From assembly GCF_001424905.1 (NCBI RefSeq), contig NZ_LMCU01000001.1:2845480-2909479 (forward strand): DNA of 64,000 bases. Reading direction: 5' to 3'. A program made the position numbers and the translations under genes. Origin of the DNA: Leifsonia sp. Root112D2. GTDB taxonomy: Bacteria; Actinomycetota; Actinomycetes; Actinomycetales; Microbacteriaceae. Below the pieces are notes generated by a model. It saw only the letters and a program-made list of their open reading frames with translations. It was not told the origin of the DNA and did not search any database. Shown here in pieces: positions 9,112 through 17,435 of the stretch. The number at the start of each line of letters is the position of its first letter. Within the stretch, counting starts at the first letter, position 1.

Positions 9112-9395
9112 GCCTGGCTCTCCGCTGTGTTTGTCGCCCCTGTGTTTATCGCCGCTGTGTTTGTCTCCGCTGTGTTTGTCGCCGGCAGGTGAATCTCTGC
9201 GACGCGCACCGGAAAGTCGCGAGCGGCGAGAAATTCGCGCAGGTAGTCCACGTGCTCGTCGCAGGCGAGCCAGACCTTCACCCGGTCGGCCGTGTGGATC
9301 TTCGGGTTACGCCACTCGACGCGCCAGAGTGCAGGCTCTCCGCATGCGGCCCGTGAGCACGTGAATCGCTCGGGCTCGATGCCGAATACGCTCAC
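9108..9395 (-). CDS. Small conserved Cys-rich protein of unknown function
   Basis: A 95-residue protein with a likely zinc-binding arrangement: CSRAACGEPALW near residues 13-24 and ACDEHVDYLREFL in the second third. It resembles a small family seen beside SURF1 and DUF3099 genes in actinobacteria; the function is unknown to me. The last 20 residues are a four-fold Asn-Thr-Ala repeat encoded by a 15 bp tandem repeat, so the C-terminal tail is probably disordered and length-variable. The gene overlaps both neighbours by 4 bp and is therefore the middle cistron of a three-gene operon. Confidence 0.75.
   Translation of the reverse strand: MSVFGIEPERFTCSRAACGEPALWRVEWRNPKIHTADRVKVWLACDEHVDYLREFLAARDFPVRVAEIHLPATNTAETNTAAINTGATNTAESQA
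9126..9185. repeat. Four tandem copies of a 15 bp unit
   Basis: Four head-to-tail copies of a 15 bp unit of the form TGTGTTTGTCGCCGC (copies at 9126, 9141, 9156 and 9171), with one or two substitutions each. The unit length is a multiple of three and lies inside the 3' end of the small Cys-rich gene, adding four NTA-type pentapeptides to its tail. It looks like a slippage-prone minisatellite. Confidence 0.9.
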
Positions 9396-9682
9396 GAATG
9401 CGCCCTGTCGTGCGTCGCCGACGGTGGTGAGACGATGCTCACGTTGCCGGGGCGCTCAACGCTGTTGCCACCGGGATTGATCGCGGCATTGGCAATGACT
9501 ACGGCGAAGTAGGGCAGGAAAATCGCCCCGACGGCCGGAATCACCAGCCACCAGCCGTGTACGAACAGCAGGGCGATGATGCACAGCACACGAATGCCCA
9601 TCGCCACCAGGTACTTGACCATGCGGTGGTGTCTCTCGACGTCTGGCGAGAGGGGGAGTGTGGTGATCGACTGCTGCTTCAT
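9392..9682 (-). CDS. DUF3099 family small membrane protein
   Basis: A 96-residue protein with two adjacent membrane helices: IRVLCIIALLFVHGWWLVIPAV and the following GAIFLPYFAVVIANAA. This matches the actinobacterial DUF3099 family, whose function is not known. The ATG at 9682 gives MKQQSITTLPLSPDVERHHR, a normal family start; upstream in-frame codons would run into the fabG promoter region. It is the first gene of the minus-strand operon with the Cys-rich protein and SURF1 and is divergent from fabG, sharing a 96 bp intergenic region. Confidence 0.85.
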   Translation of the reverse strand: MKQQSITTLPLSPDVERHHRMVKYLVAMGIRVLCIIALLFVHGWWLVIPAVGAIFLPYFAVVIANAAINPGGNSVERPGNVSIVSPPSATHDRAHS

Positions 9683-9778
9683 ATCCGTTACCGGTACCGC
9701 GGATCGGACCCGATCCGTCTGAGACAAGCCTACGTCTGATTGACCCCCGTAAACTGAGCTGCCGTTAAACTGAACAGT

Positions 9779-10489
9779 ATGACGACACCACGCACCGTGC
9801 TCATTACCGGAGGCAATCGGGGGATCGGCTTCGCCATCGCCGAGGAGTTCGTGGCCCAAGGCCACCGGGTCGCGGTGACCGCGCGCTCGGGCGAGGGGCC
9901 CGAGGGCAGCCTGACCGTGCGAGCGGATGTCACGGATTCCGCCGCCGTCGACGCCGCATTCTCCGAGGTGGAGAGCACGCTCGGCCCCGTCGAGGTTCTG
10001 ATCGCGAATGCCGGCATCACCAGGGACACCCTGTTGATGCGCATGAGCGACGATGACTTCGACAGCGTCATCGACACCAATCTCGGTGGAGCCTTCCGCG
10101 TGGTCAAGCGCGCTTCCAAGGGCATGCTCAAGGCCCGCTTCGGTCGTATCGTGCTGATCTCGAGCGTCGTCGGACTCTACGGATCGGCCGGCCAGGTGAA
10201 TTATGCGGCGTCCAAGAGCGGCCTCGTGGGCATCGCGCGTTCGATCACCCGCGAACTGGGTGCGCGCGGCATCACCGCGAACGTGGTGGCGCCCGGCTTC
10301 ATTGAGACCGACATGACGGCCGAACTACCCGAGGCCACCCAGTCCGAATACAAGAAGAGCATTCCGGCGGGCCGCTTCGCCACACCGGGCGAGGTCGCGC
10401 GCGTGGTGACCTGGATCGCCGGGGACGATGCCGGCTACATCTCCGGAGCCGTGATCCCGGTCGACGGCGGCCTCGGTATGGGCCACTAG
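9779..10489 (+). CDS. fabG: 3-oxoacyl-ACP reductase FabG-like SDR
   Basis: A 236-residue classical short-chain dehydrogenase. It has the NAD(P)-binding TGGNRGIG loop at residues 10-17, NAG at IANAGITRD, the catalytic Ser in LISSVVG, and YAASKSG containing the Tyr/Lys pair. It ends in IPVDGGLGMGH, the FabG-type C-terminus seen in actinobacteria where it often pairs with an enoyl reductase (inhA/fabI). Such an enzyme reduces 3-oxoacyl-ACP in fatty acid elongation, although SDR specificity is hard to read from sequence. TAAACT at 9766-9771 lies 7 nt upstream of the ATG, so the mRNA is probably leaderless. Confidence 0.9.
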   Translation: MTTPRTVLITGGNRGIGFAIAEEFVAQGHRVAVTARSGEGPEGSLTVRADVTDSAAVDAAFSEVESTLGPVEVLIANAGITRDTLLMRMSDDDFDSVIDTNLGGAFRVVKRASKGMLKARFGRIVLISSVVGLYGSAGQVNYAASKSGLVGIARSITRELGARGITANVVAPGFIETDMTAELPEATQSEYKKSIPAGRFATPGEVARVVTWIAGDDAGYISGAVIPVDGGLGMGH

Positions 10490-10507
10490 CGACTGAGATG
10501 GGCTCGT

Positions 10508-11155
10508 TCAGCCACGCAGGCCGAGCAGCGGCAGCACCTGGCTGAGGTCCTGCCGATCCATCACCACGTCGGCGTGCGCACGCACGCGCGGCTTCGCGTT
10601 GAAGGCGACCGAGAGAGCAGCCGCATCCATCATCAGCAGGTCGTTGGCACCGTCGCCGACGGCCACCGTGCGCTCAATCGGGATGCCGGCATCCGCGGCC
10701 CATTCCTCAAGCGCCCGCGCCTTGGCCGCGGCATCCACTATCTCGCCGGTGAGTGCGCCCGTAAGAATGCCCTCGCGTGTCTCGAGGCGATTGGCGCGCC
10801 AATAGTCGAGGCCGAGTGTTTCGGCCAGCGGGTCGAGAATCTCATGGAACCCGCCGGAGACCACTCCTATGGCGCCACCGGCCGCGCGCACTCCCGCCAC
10901 GAGCTCGGTCACGCCGTCTGTCACCCGGATGCGCATCCCCACCGCCTCGAAACACGCCACCGGAAGTCCCGCCAGGGTTGCGACCCGCTGCCGCAGGCTG
11001 TGCTCGAAGTCGAGTTCCCCCCGCATGGCGCGCTCGGTGATGTCGGCGACCGTGTTCAGCGAGCCGGCTTCCTCGGCCAGCAACTCGATCACCTCGTTGT
11101 GGATGAGTGTCGAATCGGCGTCAAGCACAACGAGAAATCGAGCGGACTGGTTCAT
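10508..11155 (-). CDS. serB: Phosphoserine phosphatase SerB
   Basis: A 215-residue HAD-superfamily enzyme. The nucleophile motif is VVLDADSTLIHNEVIELLA near the N-terminus (D-x-D-S-T as in SerB), followed by VVSGGFHEIL (motif II) and AVGDGANDLLMMDAA (motif IV). It hydrolyses phosphoserine in the last step of serine synthesis. The family's N-terminal ACT-like domain, present in some SerB proteins, is absent. The ATG at 11155 overlaps the glgC stop by 4 bp (ATGA), so serB is translationally coupled to glgC, an unusual pairing metabolically. Confidence 0.92.
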   Translation of the reverse strand: MNQSARFLVVLDADSTLIHNEVIELLAEEAGSLNTVADITERAMRGELDFEHSLRQRVATLAGLPVACFEAVGMRIRVTDGVTELVAGVRAAGGAIGVVSGGFHEILDPLAETLGLDYWRANRLETREGILTGALTGEIVDAAAKARALEEWAADAGIPIERTVAVGDGANDLLMMDAAALSVAFNAKPRVRAHADVVMDRQDLSQVLPLLGLRG

Positions 11156-12393
11156 GGAACGACGTGAACTCCCTTGCCGACAACGGTGATGCCGGATTCG
11201 GTGATGGTGAAGCCTCTGGCGAGGTCGCGGGCGGGGTCGACACCGATTTTGGCTCCTGCCTCCACCACGACGTCCTTGTCCAGAATAGCCCGGCCCACAT
11301 AGGCGTTCGGCTCGATGACGGCACGATCGAACACGACTGAATCGACCAGATGCGAACCCGACTCGATCTTCGCCCAGGGCCCGAGCACACTGCGTTCCAG
11401 GTGTGCACCGGAGATGACCGAGCCGAGCGAGACGATCGAATCGATGGTGCTGCCGAGATCCCCTCGGCCATCCCGAACGATCTTGGCCGGCGGGGAGTTC
11501 AGCTGTTGGCTGAAGATCGGCCATTCGCGGTTGTAGAGGTTGAAGATCGGCAGTGCCGAGATCAGATCCTGGTGCGCCTCGAAGAACGAGTCGATGGTTC
11601 CCACATCCCGCCAGTAGTAGCGGTCGCGGTCGGTCGAACCCGGCACGTCATTGTTCTTGAAGTCGTAGACTCCCGCCTCGCCCCGGGCCACGAAGTCCGG
11701 AATGATGTCGCCGCCCATGTCATGGCTCGAATCGGGCTTGTCGCCGTCGCGGATGACGGCGTCGATGAGCGCCTGCGCGTCGAAGACGTAGTTGCCCATC
11801 GAGGCGAGCACCTCGTGCGGAGCATCCGCCAGCCCGACGGGATTCTGGGGCTTCTCGAGGAATGCACCGATACGGTTCGGGTCGTTGGCGTCGAGCTCGA
11901 TCACACCGAACTGGTCGGCGAGGGAAATCGGCTGGCGAATGGCGGCCACCGTTGCCGCTGCACCGGAGGCGATGTGGGACTCGATCATCTGGGCGAAATC
12001 CATGCGGTACACGTGATCGGCGCCGACCACGACAACGATGTCGGGCTTCTCGTCACGCAGCAGGTTGAGGCTCTGCAATATCGCATCCGCCGAACCGCTG
12101 AACCAGCGTTTGCCGAGTCTCTGCTGGGCGGGCACCGACGCCACATACGAATCGAGCAGACCGGAGAGACGCCACGTCTGCGAGACGTGCCTGTCGAGGC
12201 TGTGCGATTTGTACTGCGTGAGCACAACAATCTGCCGCAGTTGCGAGTTGATCAGGTTGGAGAGAGCGAAATCAATGAGGCGATACTGCCCCCCGAACGG
12301 CACGGCCGGCTTCGCTCGGTCGCCCGTCAACGGCATCAAACGCTTTCCCTCGCCACCTGCAAGGACGATCCCGAAGATCTTTGTCGATACCAT
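11152..12393 (-). CDS. glgC: Glucose-1-phosphate adenylyltransferase GlgC
   Basis: A 413-residue ADP-glucose pyrophosphorylase. The nucleotide-binding loop is VLAGGEGKRLMPLT at residues 10-23; GSADAILQ (the family's GTADA), VVGADHVYRMD and the C-terminal left-handed beta-helix with hexapeptide repeats (SVLGPWAKIESGSHLVDSVV, then VGRAILDKDVVV) all follow. It makes ADP-glucose for glycogen or for the GlgE route. It is divergently transcribed from the glycosyltransferase at 12440, with only 46 bp between the two starts. On the minus strand TACTGT lies 6 nt upstream of the ATG, and GGAGG overlaps this spacer, so the start could be leaderless or led. Confidence 0.96.
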   Translation of the reverse strand: MVSTKIFGIVLAGGEGKRLMPLTGDRAKPAVPFGGQYRLIDFALSNLINSQLRQIVVLTQYKSHSLDRHVSQTWRLSGLLDSYVASVPAQQRLGKRWFSGSADAILQSLNLLRDEKPDIVVVVGADHVYRMDFAQMIESHIASGAAATVAAIRQPISLADQFGVIELDANDPNRIGAFLEKPQNPVGLADAPHEVLASMGNYVFDAQALIDAVIRDGDKPDSSHDMGGDIIPDFVARGEAGVYDFKNNDVPGSTDRDRYYWRDVGTIDSFFEAHQDLISALPIFNLYNREWPIFSQQLNSPPAKIVRDGRGDLGSTIDSIVSLGSVISGAHLERSVLGPWAKIESGSHLVDSVVFDRAVIEPNAYVGRAILDKDVVVEAGAKIGVDPARDLARGFTITESGITVVGKGVHVVP

Positions 12394-12439
12394 GCCTCCA
12401 CAGTAGAGCGAACGTGAAGGCTGTACTAGCGTTCACGTC

Positions 12440-13624
12440 ATGCGAGTCGATCTCTTCTCCCGTGAATATCCGCCGGAGGTCTACGGCGGTGCCGGGGTAC
12501 ATGTTGCCGAATTGGTGCGCGCGCTGCGCCGTGATCTCGAGGTACGCGTGCGGTGCTTCGGCTCCGAGCGCCAGGAGAGCGATACCTGGGCATATGGTGT
12601 TCCGGCGGAACTGACGAAGGCGAACGGCGCAATCGCCACGCTCGGCGTAGATCTCTCCATGGCCCAGGACGCTGCAGGCACCGATCTGGTGCATTCGCAC
12701 ACGTGGTACGCCAACGGTGCCGGTCATCTCGCCAAGCTGCTGCACGGCGTGCCTCACGTGGTCACGGCGCACAGCCTCGAGCCGTTGCGCCCCTGGAAGG
12801 CCGAGCAGCTCGGCGGCGGCTACCGCGTCTCCAGCTGGATCGAGCGCACGGCGTTCGAGGCAGCGGATGCCGTGATCGCCGTCAGTGACGGCATGCGTCG
12901 CGACATCCTGCGCAGCTATCCCGAGTTGGATGCCTCGCGCGTACATGTCGTCTACAACGGCATCGACCTTACGAGGTGGACCCGCTCGGAGGACAGGGAT
13001 CTCGCGCGGTCGCTCGGCGTCGATCCCGACCGCCCTGCCGTCGTCTTCGTCGGCCGCATCACCCGGCAGAAGGGGCTGCCGTACCTGCTGCGGGCCGCCA
13101 AACTCCTGCCTCCCGACACGCAACTCGTACTCTGCGCCGGCGCGCCCGACACGCAGGAGATCATGGACGAGGTCACCGGCCTCGTGCGCGAACTGCAGGG
13201 TGAGCGCGAGGGTGTCGTGTGGCTGGACCGCCTGCTCTCGCAGGGGGAGCTGACGGCCGTACTGAGCGCATCCACGGTCTTCGTGTGTCCCTCGGTCTAC
13301 GAGCCGCTGGGCATCGTGAATCTCGAGGCCATGGCCTGCGGACTTCCGGTCGTCGGCACCGCGACGGGCGGCATTCCCGAGGTGGTCGACGACGGCGTCA
13401 CCGGGCGCCTCGTTCCGATTGAGCAGAGCGATGACGGCACCGGAACCCCGCTCGATGCCGAGCGCTTCGTCACCGATCTTGCTGCCACGCTCACCGAGGT
13501 GCTCTCAGACCCCGACAAGGCCAGAATCATGGGCGCTGCGGGGCACCGGCGCGCCGAGAGCGAGTTCAGCTGGGAGAAGATCGCCGCCGAGACACGGTCG
13601 ATCTATCGGTCAGTAGTGGGCTGA
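12440..13624 (+). CDS. glgA: Actinobacterial GT4 glycogen synthase / maltose-1-phosphate synthase (GlgA/GlgM)
   Basis: A 394-residue GT-B glycosyltransferase of the GT4 family, clearly the actinobacterial GlgA type and not the GT5 GlgA of other bacteria. N-terminal donor-side signatures are SREYPPEVYGGAGVHV and HSHTWYANGAG; the C-terminal part has VGRITRQKGLPYLLRAA and PSVYEPLGIVNLEAMACG, the E-x7-E motif, then GTATGGIPEVV. In mycobacteria the homologue makes maltose-1-phosphate from ADP-glucose for the GlgE pathway. It lies opposite glgC, its ADP-glucose supplier. TAGCGT at 12427-12432 precedes the ATG by 7 nt (leaderless). Confidence 0.93.
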   Translation: MRVDLFSREYPPEVYGGAGVHVAELVRALRRDLEVRVRCFGSERQESDTWAYGVPAELTKANGAIATLGVDLSMAQDAAGTDLVHSHTWYANGAGHLAKLLHGVPHVVTAHSLEPLRPWKAEQLGGGYRVSSWIERTAFEAADAVIAVSDGMRRDILRSYPELDASRVHVVYNGIDLTRWTRSEDRDLARSLGVDPDRPAVVFVGRITRQKGLPYLLRAAKLLPPDTQLVLCAGAPDTQEIMDEVTGLVRELQGEREGVVWLDRLLSQGELTAVLSASTVFVCPSVYEPLGIVNLEAMACGLPVVGTATGGIPEVVDDGVTGRLVPIEQSDDGTGTPLDAERFVTDLAATLTEVLSDPDKARIMGAAGHRRAESEFSWEKIAAETRSIYRSVVG

Positions 13625-13647
13625 CTCGCCCGGGTAGGCTTAGTGTT

Positions 13648-14433
13648 ATGTCCAGCGTTCTCAAGCTCAGTGGTGTGTCGGTCGTTCGCAGTGGGAACAC
13701 TATTCTCGATTCCGTCGATTGGAGCGTCGACTCCGAACAACGCTGGGTGATCCTCGGGCCGAACGGCGCCGGAAAGACCACGCTTCTGCAGATCGCCTCG
13801 GCGAGCATGCACCCCACAAAGGGCTCCGCCGAGATTCTGGATGTTCCGCTCGGCTCCGGCGACGTGTTCGAGCTGCGTCCGCGCATCGGCTACGCCTCGA
13901 GCGCGCTCTCCAGGAAGGTGCCGCGCACTGAGACGGTGCTCGACGTCGTGCTCACCGCCGCGTACGCCGTGACCGGCCGCTGGAATGAAGAGTACGAGGA
14001 GATCGACACCCGACGGGCCCGCCGTGTTCTTGCCGAGTGGAAGCTCGAACACCTCGCCGACAGGCACTTCGGAACGCTCAGCGACGGGGAGCAGAAACGG
14101 GTGCTCATCGCCCGCTCGGTCATGACAGACCCGGAGGTACTGCTGCTCGACGAGCCCGCCGCGAGCCTCGACCTCGGTGGCCGCGAGGAGTTGCTGCAGC
14201 TGCTCGGCGGCTACGCCAGCGACCCGAGGTCGCCGGCCATCGTGATGGTGACCCACCACGTGGAGGAAATCCCCCGCGGCTTCACCCACGTGCTGCTGCT
14301 CGGCGACGGTGGGGTAGTGGCATCCGGTTCGCTTGAGGAAGCGCTCACGGCCGAACGGCTCAGCGAAACCTTCGGCATCGACATCGACCTCACCGAGAAC
14401 GACGGCCGGTACACGGCACGCGCGCGGCAGTAG
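13648..14433 (+). CDS. ABC transporter ATP-binding protein (orphan)
   Basis: A 261-residue ABC ATPase with Walker A GPNGAGKTT (about residues 38-46), a signature with LSDGEQKRVLIARSVM, and Walker B LLLDEPAASLD, followed by the switch His in VTHHVEEIPRGF. The LSDGEQ variant and the HHVEEIP motif are typical of a family of YlmA-like ATPases usually found without a permease; none is adjacent here either. It follows glgA by 23 bp, but TAGGCT at 13635-13640 sits 7 nt before the ATG, so it probably has its own promoter. Confidence 0.85.
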   Translation: MSSVLKLSGVSVVRSGNTILDSVDWSVDSEQRWVILGPNGAGKTTLLQIASASMHPTKGSAEILDVPLGSGDVFELRPRIGYASSALSRKVPRTETVLDVVLTAAYAVTGRWNEEYEEIDTRRARRVLAEWKLEHLADRHFGTLSDGEQKRVLIARSVMTDPEVLLLDEPAASLDLGGREELLQLLGGYASDPRSPAIVMVTHHVEEIPRGFTHVLLLGDGGVVASGSLEEALTAERLSETFGIDIDLTENDGRYTARARQ

Positions 14434-14555
14434 CCTCACCTTCTGCTAAACTCGATAGCTGGCCTTCGTGCCACATCGCCTTCTCGCTCGGCTGCGCATC
14501 GATTGTGCAGCACACAGCGAAGAATGAACACACACGACGCAACAAGGAAGTCCTG

Positions 14556-14807
14556 ATGAAGTCTGACATTCACCCCGTATACGCTCCGGTGGTTTTCCGC
14601 GACCTGGCCTCGGGCGCGACGTTCCTCACCCGTTCCACGGTGTCGAGCGACAAGACCATCGAGTGGGAAGACGGCACCACCTACCCCGTCATCGACGTGG
14701 AGATCTCTTCCGCCTCGCACCCGTTCTACACGGGCAAGCAGCGCATCATGGACTCGGCCGGTCGCGTCGAGAAGTTCAACCAGCGCTTCAAGGGCTTCGG
14801 CAAGTAG
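14556..14807 (+). CDS. rpmE2: 50S ribosomal protein L31 type B
   Basis: An 83-residue L31 of type B. It begins MKSDIHPVYAPVVFRD and ends FYTGKQ...KFNQRFKGF, which is characteristic. The CxxC zinc site of type A L31 is absent, so this is the zinc-independent paralogue, often induced under zinc limitation. The ATG at 14556 follows AAGGAAG; an upstream in-frame ATG at 14505 would add 17 unlikely residues. A strong terminator follows directly. I looked for a Zur box upstream and did not see a convincing one. Confidence 0.96.
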   Translation: MKSDIHPVYAPVVFRDLASGATFLTRSTVSSDKTIEWEDGTTYPVIDVEISSASHPFYTGKQRIMDSAGRVEKFNQRFKGFGK

Positions 14808-14819
14808 CAGCTCGCATCC

Positions 14820-14855
14820 ACGAAGGGCGACCGACTTATGTCGGTCGCCCTTCGT
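14820..14855 (+). terminator. Intrinsic-type terminator after rpmE2
   Basis: A perfect 16 bp inverted repeat (14820-14835 pairing with 14840-14855) around a TTAT loop, beginning 13 bp after the rpmE2 stop. There is no long T-tract, which is common in high-GC actinobacteria. Its symmetry could also serve the convergent exonuclease gene whose stop is at 14872. Confidence 0.85.
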
Positions 14856-14871
14856 GTATGTTTCGGAGTCG

Positions 14872-15558
14872 TCAGCGCACCGGCCACGCTCCCGATGTCG
14901 TGAAGTCCGGGTCTTTCATGCGGCGCATGTACGACTGGAAGTCGGCGGCCTGTTCGCTGCACCAGCCCACCTGGAGTGCGTGCAGCTCACCCGCCTCGAT
15001 GTCGAGCACGGCCGGGTATGCACGCGCGAGAGCCTGCGCGACGCGACCGGCCGCGATGGCATCCGCCCCCGCATCGTGCGCCCCGGTGAGGCTGACGCCG
15101 TAGAACTCGCTCGTGACCTCGAGGGTGCGCTTACCCTTGCGGTACTTGTCGACGGCCTTGTCGATGACGAGCGGGTCGACGACCGGGGACGGGTCGATGA
15201 GCGGCGCGATGCCGTGCCGCTGGGCCTCCCGGTTCAGCAGGGTGAGGTCATACGCTGCGTTGTATGCCACGACCGGAATGTCGCGCTCGAGCAGCGTACG
15301 AATGGCGGCGACGATCTCCGCCACGCCCTCGGCGGCAGTGCGGCCCTCGGAGCGCGCCCGCTGCGTCGTGATGCCGTGCACGGCGGTGGCCTGCGCCGGA
15401 ATCTCCACGCCGGGATCGAGCAGCCAGTCGAGACGCGAGAGCACGGCGCCGTCTGCGCCTATCACGCCGACGTGGGCGGAGACGATGCGCGCGCTCTCCA
15501 CGTCGATTCCCGTCGTCTCGAGATCGAAAACACCGAGTTCATCCTGCCAATTGCTCAT
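14872..15558 (-). CDS. DnaQ-like 3'-5' exonuclease (DEDDh)
   Basis: A 228-residue exonuclease-fold protein. The three Exo motifs are visible: LGVFDLETTGIDVE (D-x-E), VVAYNAAYDLTLL, and SLTGAHDAGADAIAAGRVA (H-x4-D), which makes it DEDDh. It resembles the stand-alone epsilon-like exonucleases annotated as 3'-5' exonuclease in Microbacteriaceae, which lack a polymerase partner. Likely roles are DNA or RNA trimming or repair; the actual substrate is unknown. Confidence 0.9.
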   Translation of the reverse strand: MSNWQDELGVFDLETTGIDVESARIVSAHVGVIGADGAVLSRLDWLLDPGVEIPAQATAVHGITTQRARSEGRTAAEGVAEIVAAIRTLLERDIPVVAYNAAYDLTLLNREAQRHGIAPLIDPSPVVDPLVIDKAVDKYRKGKRTLEVTSEFYGVSLTGAHDAGADAIAAGRVAQALARAYPAVLDIEAGELHALQVGWCSEQAADFQSYMRRMKDPDFTTSGAWPVR

Positions 15559-15622
15559 GCGGCAAGCCTAGGGGGAGCCGCCGACAGCGCGTGCGATGAC
15601 GCGCCTCCTCACGCTGCAGGCC

Positions 15623-17329
15623 TCAGGAACTGGGGGAGATGTGCAGCCAATAGAAGCTCTGCGTGCCGAGCGTCAGCGTGAACCGCCCATCGTCGGCGAT
15701 AGACGGGAACTGGCCACCGCCGAACAGGTCGAAGAGACTCGAGCCGGCGAATTCGGGGGCGTCGAAGGTGACCGAGATGGGGTTGTGCGCGAAGCTGAAC
15801 ACGCACAGCACATGCTCGGGCTGATCCCCGAACTGGCTGCCGCTGCCCTCATAGGAGCGCACGAACGCCAGCACGGACTCATGATCACTTGAGAGCACCT
15901 GGATCGAGCCGAGTCCGAAGACCGGGTGAGCCTTGCGCACGTAGATCACATTGCGAATCCAGTGCAGCAGCGAGCGCGACTGCGCCAGTTGCGACTCCAC
16001 ATTCACCTGGTTGAAGTGATAGACCAGCGACTGCACGACGGGCAGGTAGAGCTTGCCGGGATCGGCACTGGAGAATCCTGCGTTGCGGTCCGGTGTCCAC
16101 TGCATAGGCGTGCGCGACGAGTCACGATCGGGCAGCCAGATGTTGTCACCCATGCCTATCTCGTCACCGTAGTACAGGAACGGGCTGCCCGGCAGCGAGA
16201 AGAGCAGCGCGTGGGCGAGCTCCATCTCGGCGCGGGAGTTGTCGAGCAGGGGGGCGAGACGGCGCCGGATTCCGATGTTGGCACGCATCCGCGGGTCGTA
16301 GGCGTACCAGCCGTACATGGCCTGTCGGTATTCCTCGCTGACCATCTCGAGGGTCAGTTCATCGTGGTTGCGCAAAAACACGCCCCAGCCGGCGCCGTGC
16401 GGAATGTCCGTGGTCTCGGAGAGCACCCGCACGAGTTCGCCGGCCTGCTGCGAGCGCAGCGAATAGAAAATGCGGGGCATCACGGGAAAGTCGAATGCCA
16501 TGTGGCACTCGGGCTCTTCCTCGCTGCCGAAGAATGCCGCGACCTCACGCGGCCACTGGTTGGCCTCGGCGATCATCACCCGGCCGGGGTAGTCCTTGTC
16601 GACCATGGCGCGCAGAGTCTTGATGAATTCGTGCGTGGGGGGCTCACCCTCGCCGTTGCCCTCGTCGGACTCGTACAGGTACGGAATCGCATCCAGTCGA
16701 AAGCCGTCTACGCCCATGTCGAGCCAGAACCGCACGATCTCGAACACCGCCTCGTGCACGGCGGGGTTCTCAAAGTTCAGATCGGGCTGGTGCGAGAAGA
16801 AGCGGTGAAAGAAGAACTGCCGGCGTTCCGAATCGAAGGCCCAGTTCGAGTCCTCCGTGTCGGTGAAGATGATGCGGATGTCGGGCCACTTCTCATCCGT
16901 GTCGCTCCACACATAGAAATCACCGTATGGACCATCCGGATCCTGACGGGACTGCTGAAACCACTCGTGCTGGTCACTGGTGTGGTTGAGCGGAAGATCG
17001 ATGATCACGCGCATGTTGCGCTCGTGCGCCTTCGTGACCAGGTCTTTGAATTCGTCGATGGTGCCGAATTCGGGCAGGATCGCGCGGTAGTCGGCAACGT
17101 CATAGCCACCGTCGCGCAACGGCGAGGTGAAGAACGGGGGTAGCCAGAGCGCGTCGATGCCGAGCCACTGCAGATAGTCGAGCTTGGAGACCAGGCCCTG
17201 CAGATCGCCGGAACCGTCGCCGTTCGAGTCGACGAACGAGCGCACCATCACCTCGTAGAAGACGGCGCGCCTGTACCAATGCGGATCGAGGGTGAGCCCG
17301 GGCAGCTGGATGGGTGCGGTGAAACTCAC
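15623..17329 (-). CDS. treS: Maltose alpha-D-glucosyltransferase / trehalose synthase TreS
   Basis: A 568-residue GH13 enzyme of the TreS type that interconverts maltose and trehalose. The N-terminus WYRRAVFYEVMVRSFVDSNG is diagnostic. Catalytic residues read by count: nucleophile Asp213 in GFRLDAIPYL, acid/base Glu255 in IAEANQWP, and Asp323 in FLRNHDELTLE. Family markers HTSDQHEWF and DIRIIFTDTEDSNW are present. There is no fused maltokinase (Mak/Pep2) domain. In the GlgE pathway TreS supplies maltose to Mak; neither Mak nor GlgE is in this window. A strong AGGAGGAG site precedes the GTG. It is divergent from the hydrolase at 17436. Confidence 0.94.
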   Translation of the reverse strand: MSFTAPIQLPGLTLDPHWYRRAVFYEVMVRSFVDSNGDGSGDLQGLVSKLDYLQWLGIDALWLPPFFTSPLRDGGYDVADYRAILPEFGTIDEFKDLVTKAHERNMRVIIDLPLNHTSDQHEWFQQSRQDPDGPYGDFYVWSDTDEKWPDIRIIFTDTEDSNWAFDSERRQFFFHRFFSHQPDLNFENPAVHEAVFEIVRFWLDMGVDGFRLDAIPYLYESDEGNGEGEPPTHEFIKTLRAMVDKDYPGRVMIAEANQWPREVAAFFGSEEEPECHMAFDFPVMPRIFYSLRSQQAGELVRVLSETTDIPHGAGWGVFLRNHDELTLEMVSEEYRQAMYGWYAYDPRMRANIGIRRRLAPLLDNSRAEMELAHALLFSLPGSPFLYYGDEIGMGDNIWLPDRDSSRTPMQWTPDRNAGFSSADPGKLYLPVVQSLVYHFNQVNVESQLAQSRSLLHWIRNVIYVRKAHPVFGLGSIQVLSSDHESVLAFVRSYEGSGSQFGDQPEHVLCVFSFAHNPISVTFDAPEFAGSSLFDLFGGGQFPSIADDGRFTLTLGTQSFYWLHISPSS

Positions 17330-17393
17330 AAATCTCCTCCCGGCCCGCGGGCCGTCGAACTTGGCTGGCCGTCACGGACATGGTTGCAGTGCT

Positions 17394-17431
17394 TCAAGTC
17401 TAGGCGGCACGCGCGGAATGCCTAGACTTGA
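17394..17431. promoter_or_regulatory. Perfect 12 bp inverted repeat between treS and the hydrolase gene
   Basis: Arms 17394-17405 and 17420-17431 are exact inverted copies (core CTAGACTTGA) with a 14 nt spacer. Each arm contains TAGACT reading outwards, so the right arm gives a -10 element 7 nt before the hydrolase ATG, and the left arm gives an equivalent -10 on the minus strand about 57 nt before treS. The structure is best read as two back-to-back promoters that a single regulator could cover. Confidence 0.6.
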
Positions 17432-17435
17432 GCCG

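Noticed and set aside
9126..9185. A CRISPR array
   Set aside because: Four 15 bp tandem units with no spacers; it is a minisatellite. The 14 bp array at 23238-23307 and the 15 bp array at 33842-33901 were rejected for the same reason.
14434..14555. A Zur operator upstream of rpmE2
   Set aside because: No recognisable TGAAAATGATTTTCA-like site is present, so zinc regulation is only a family expectation.
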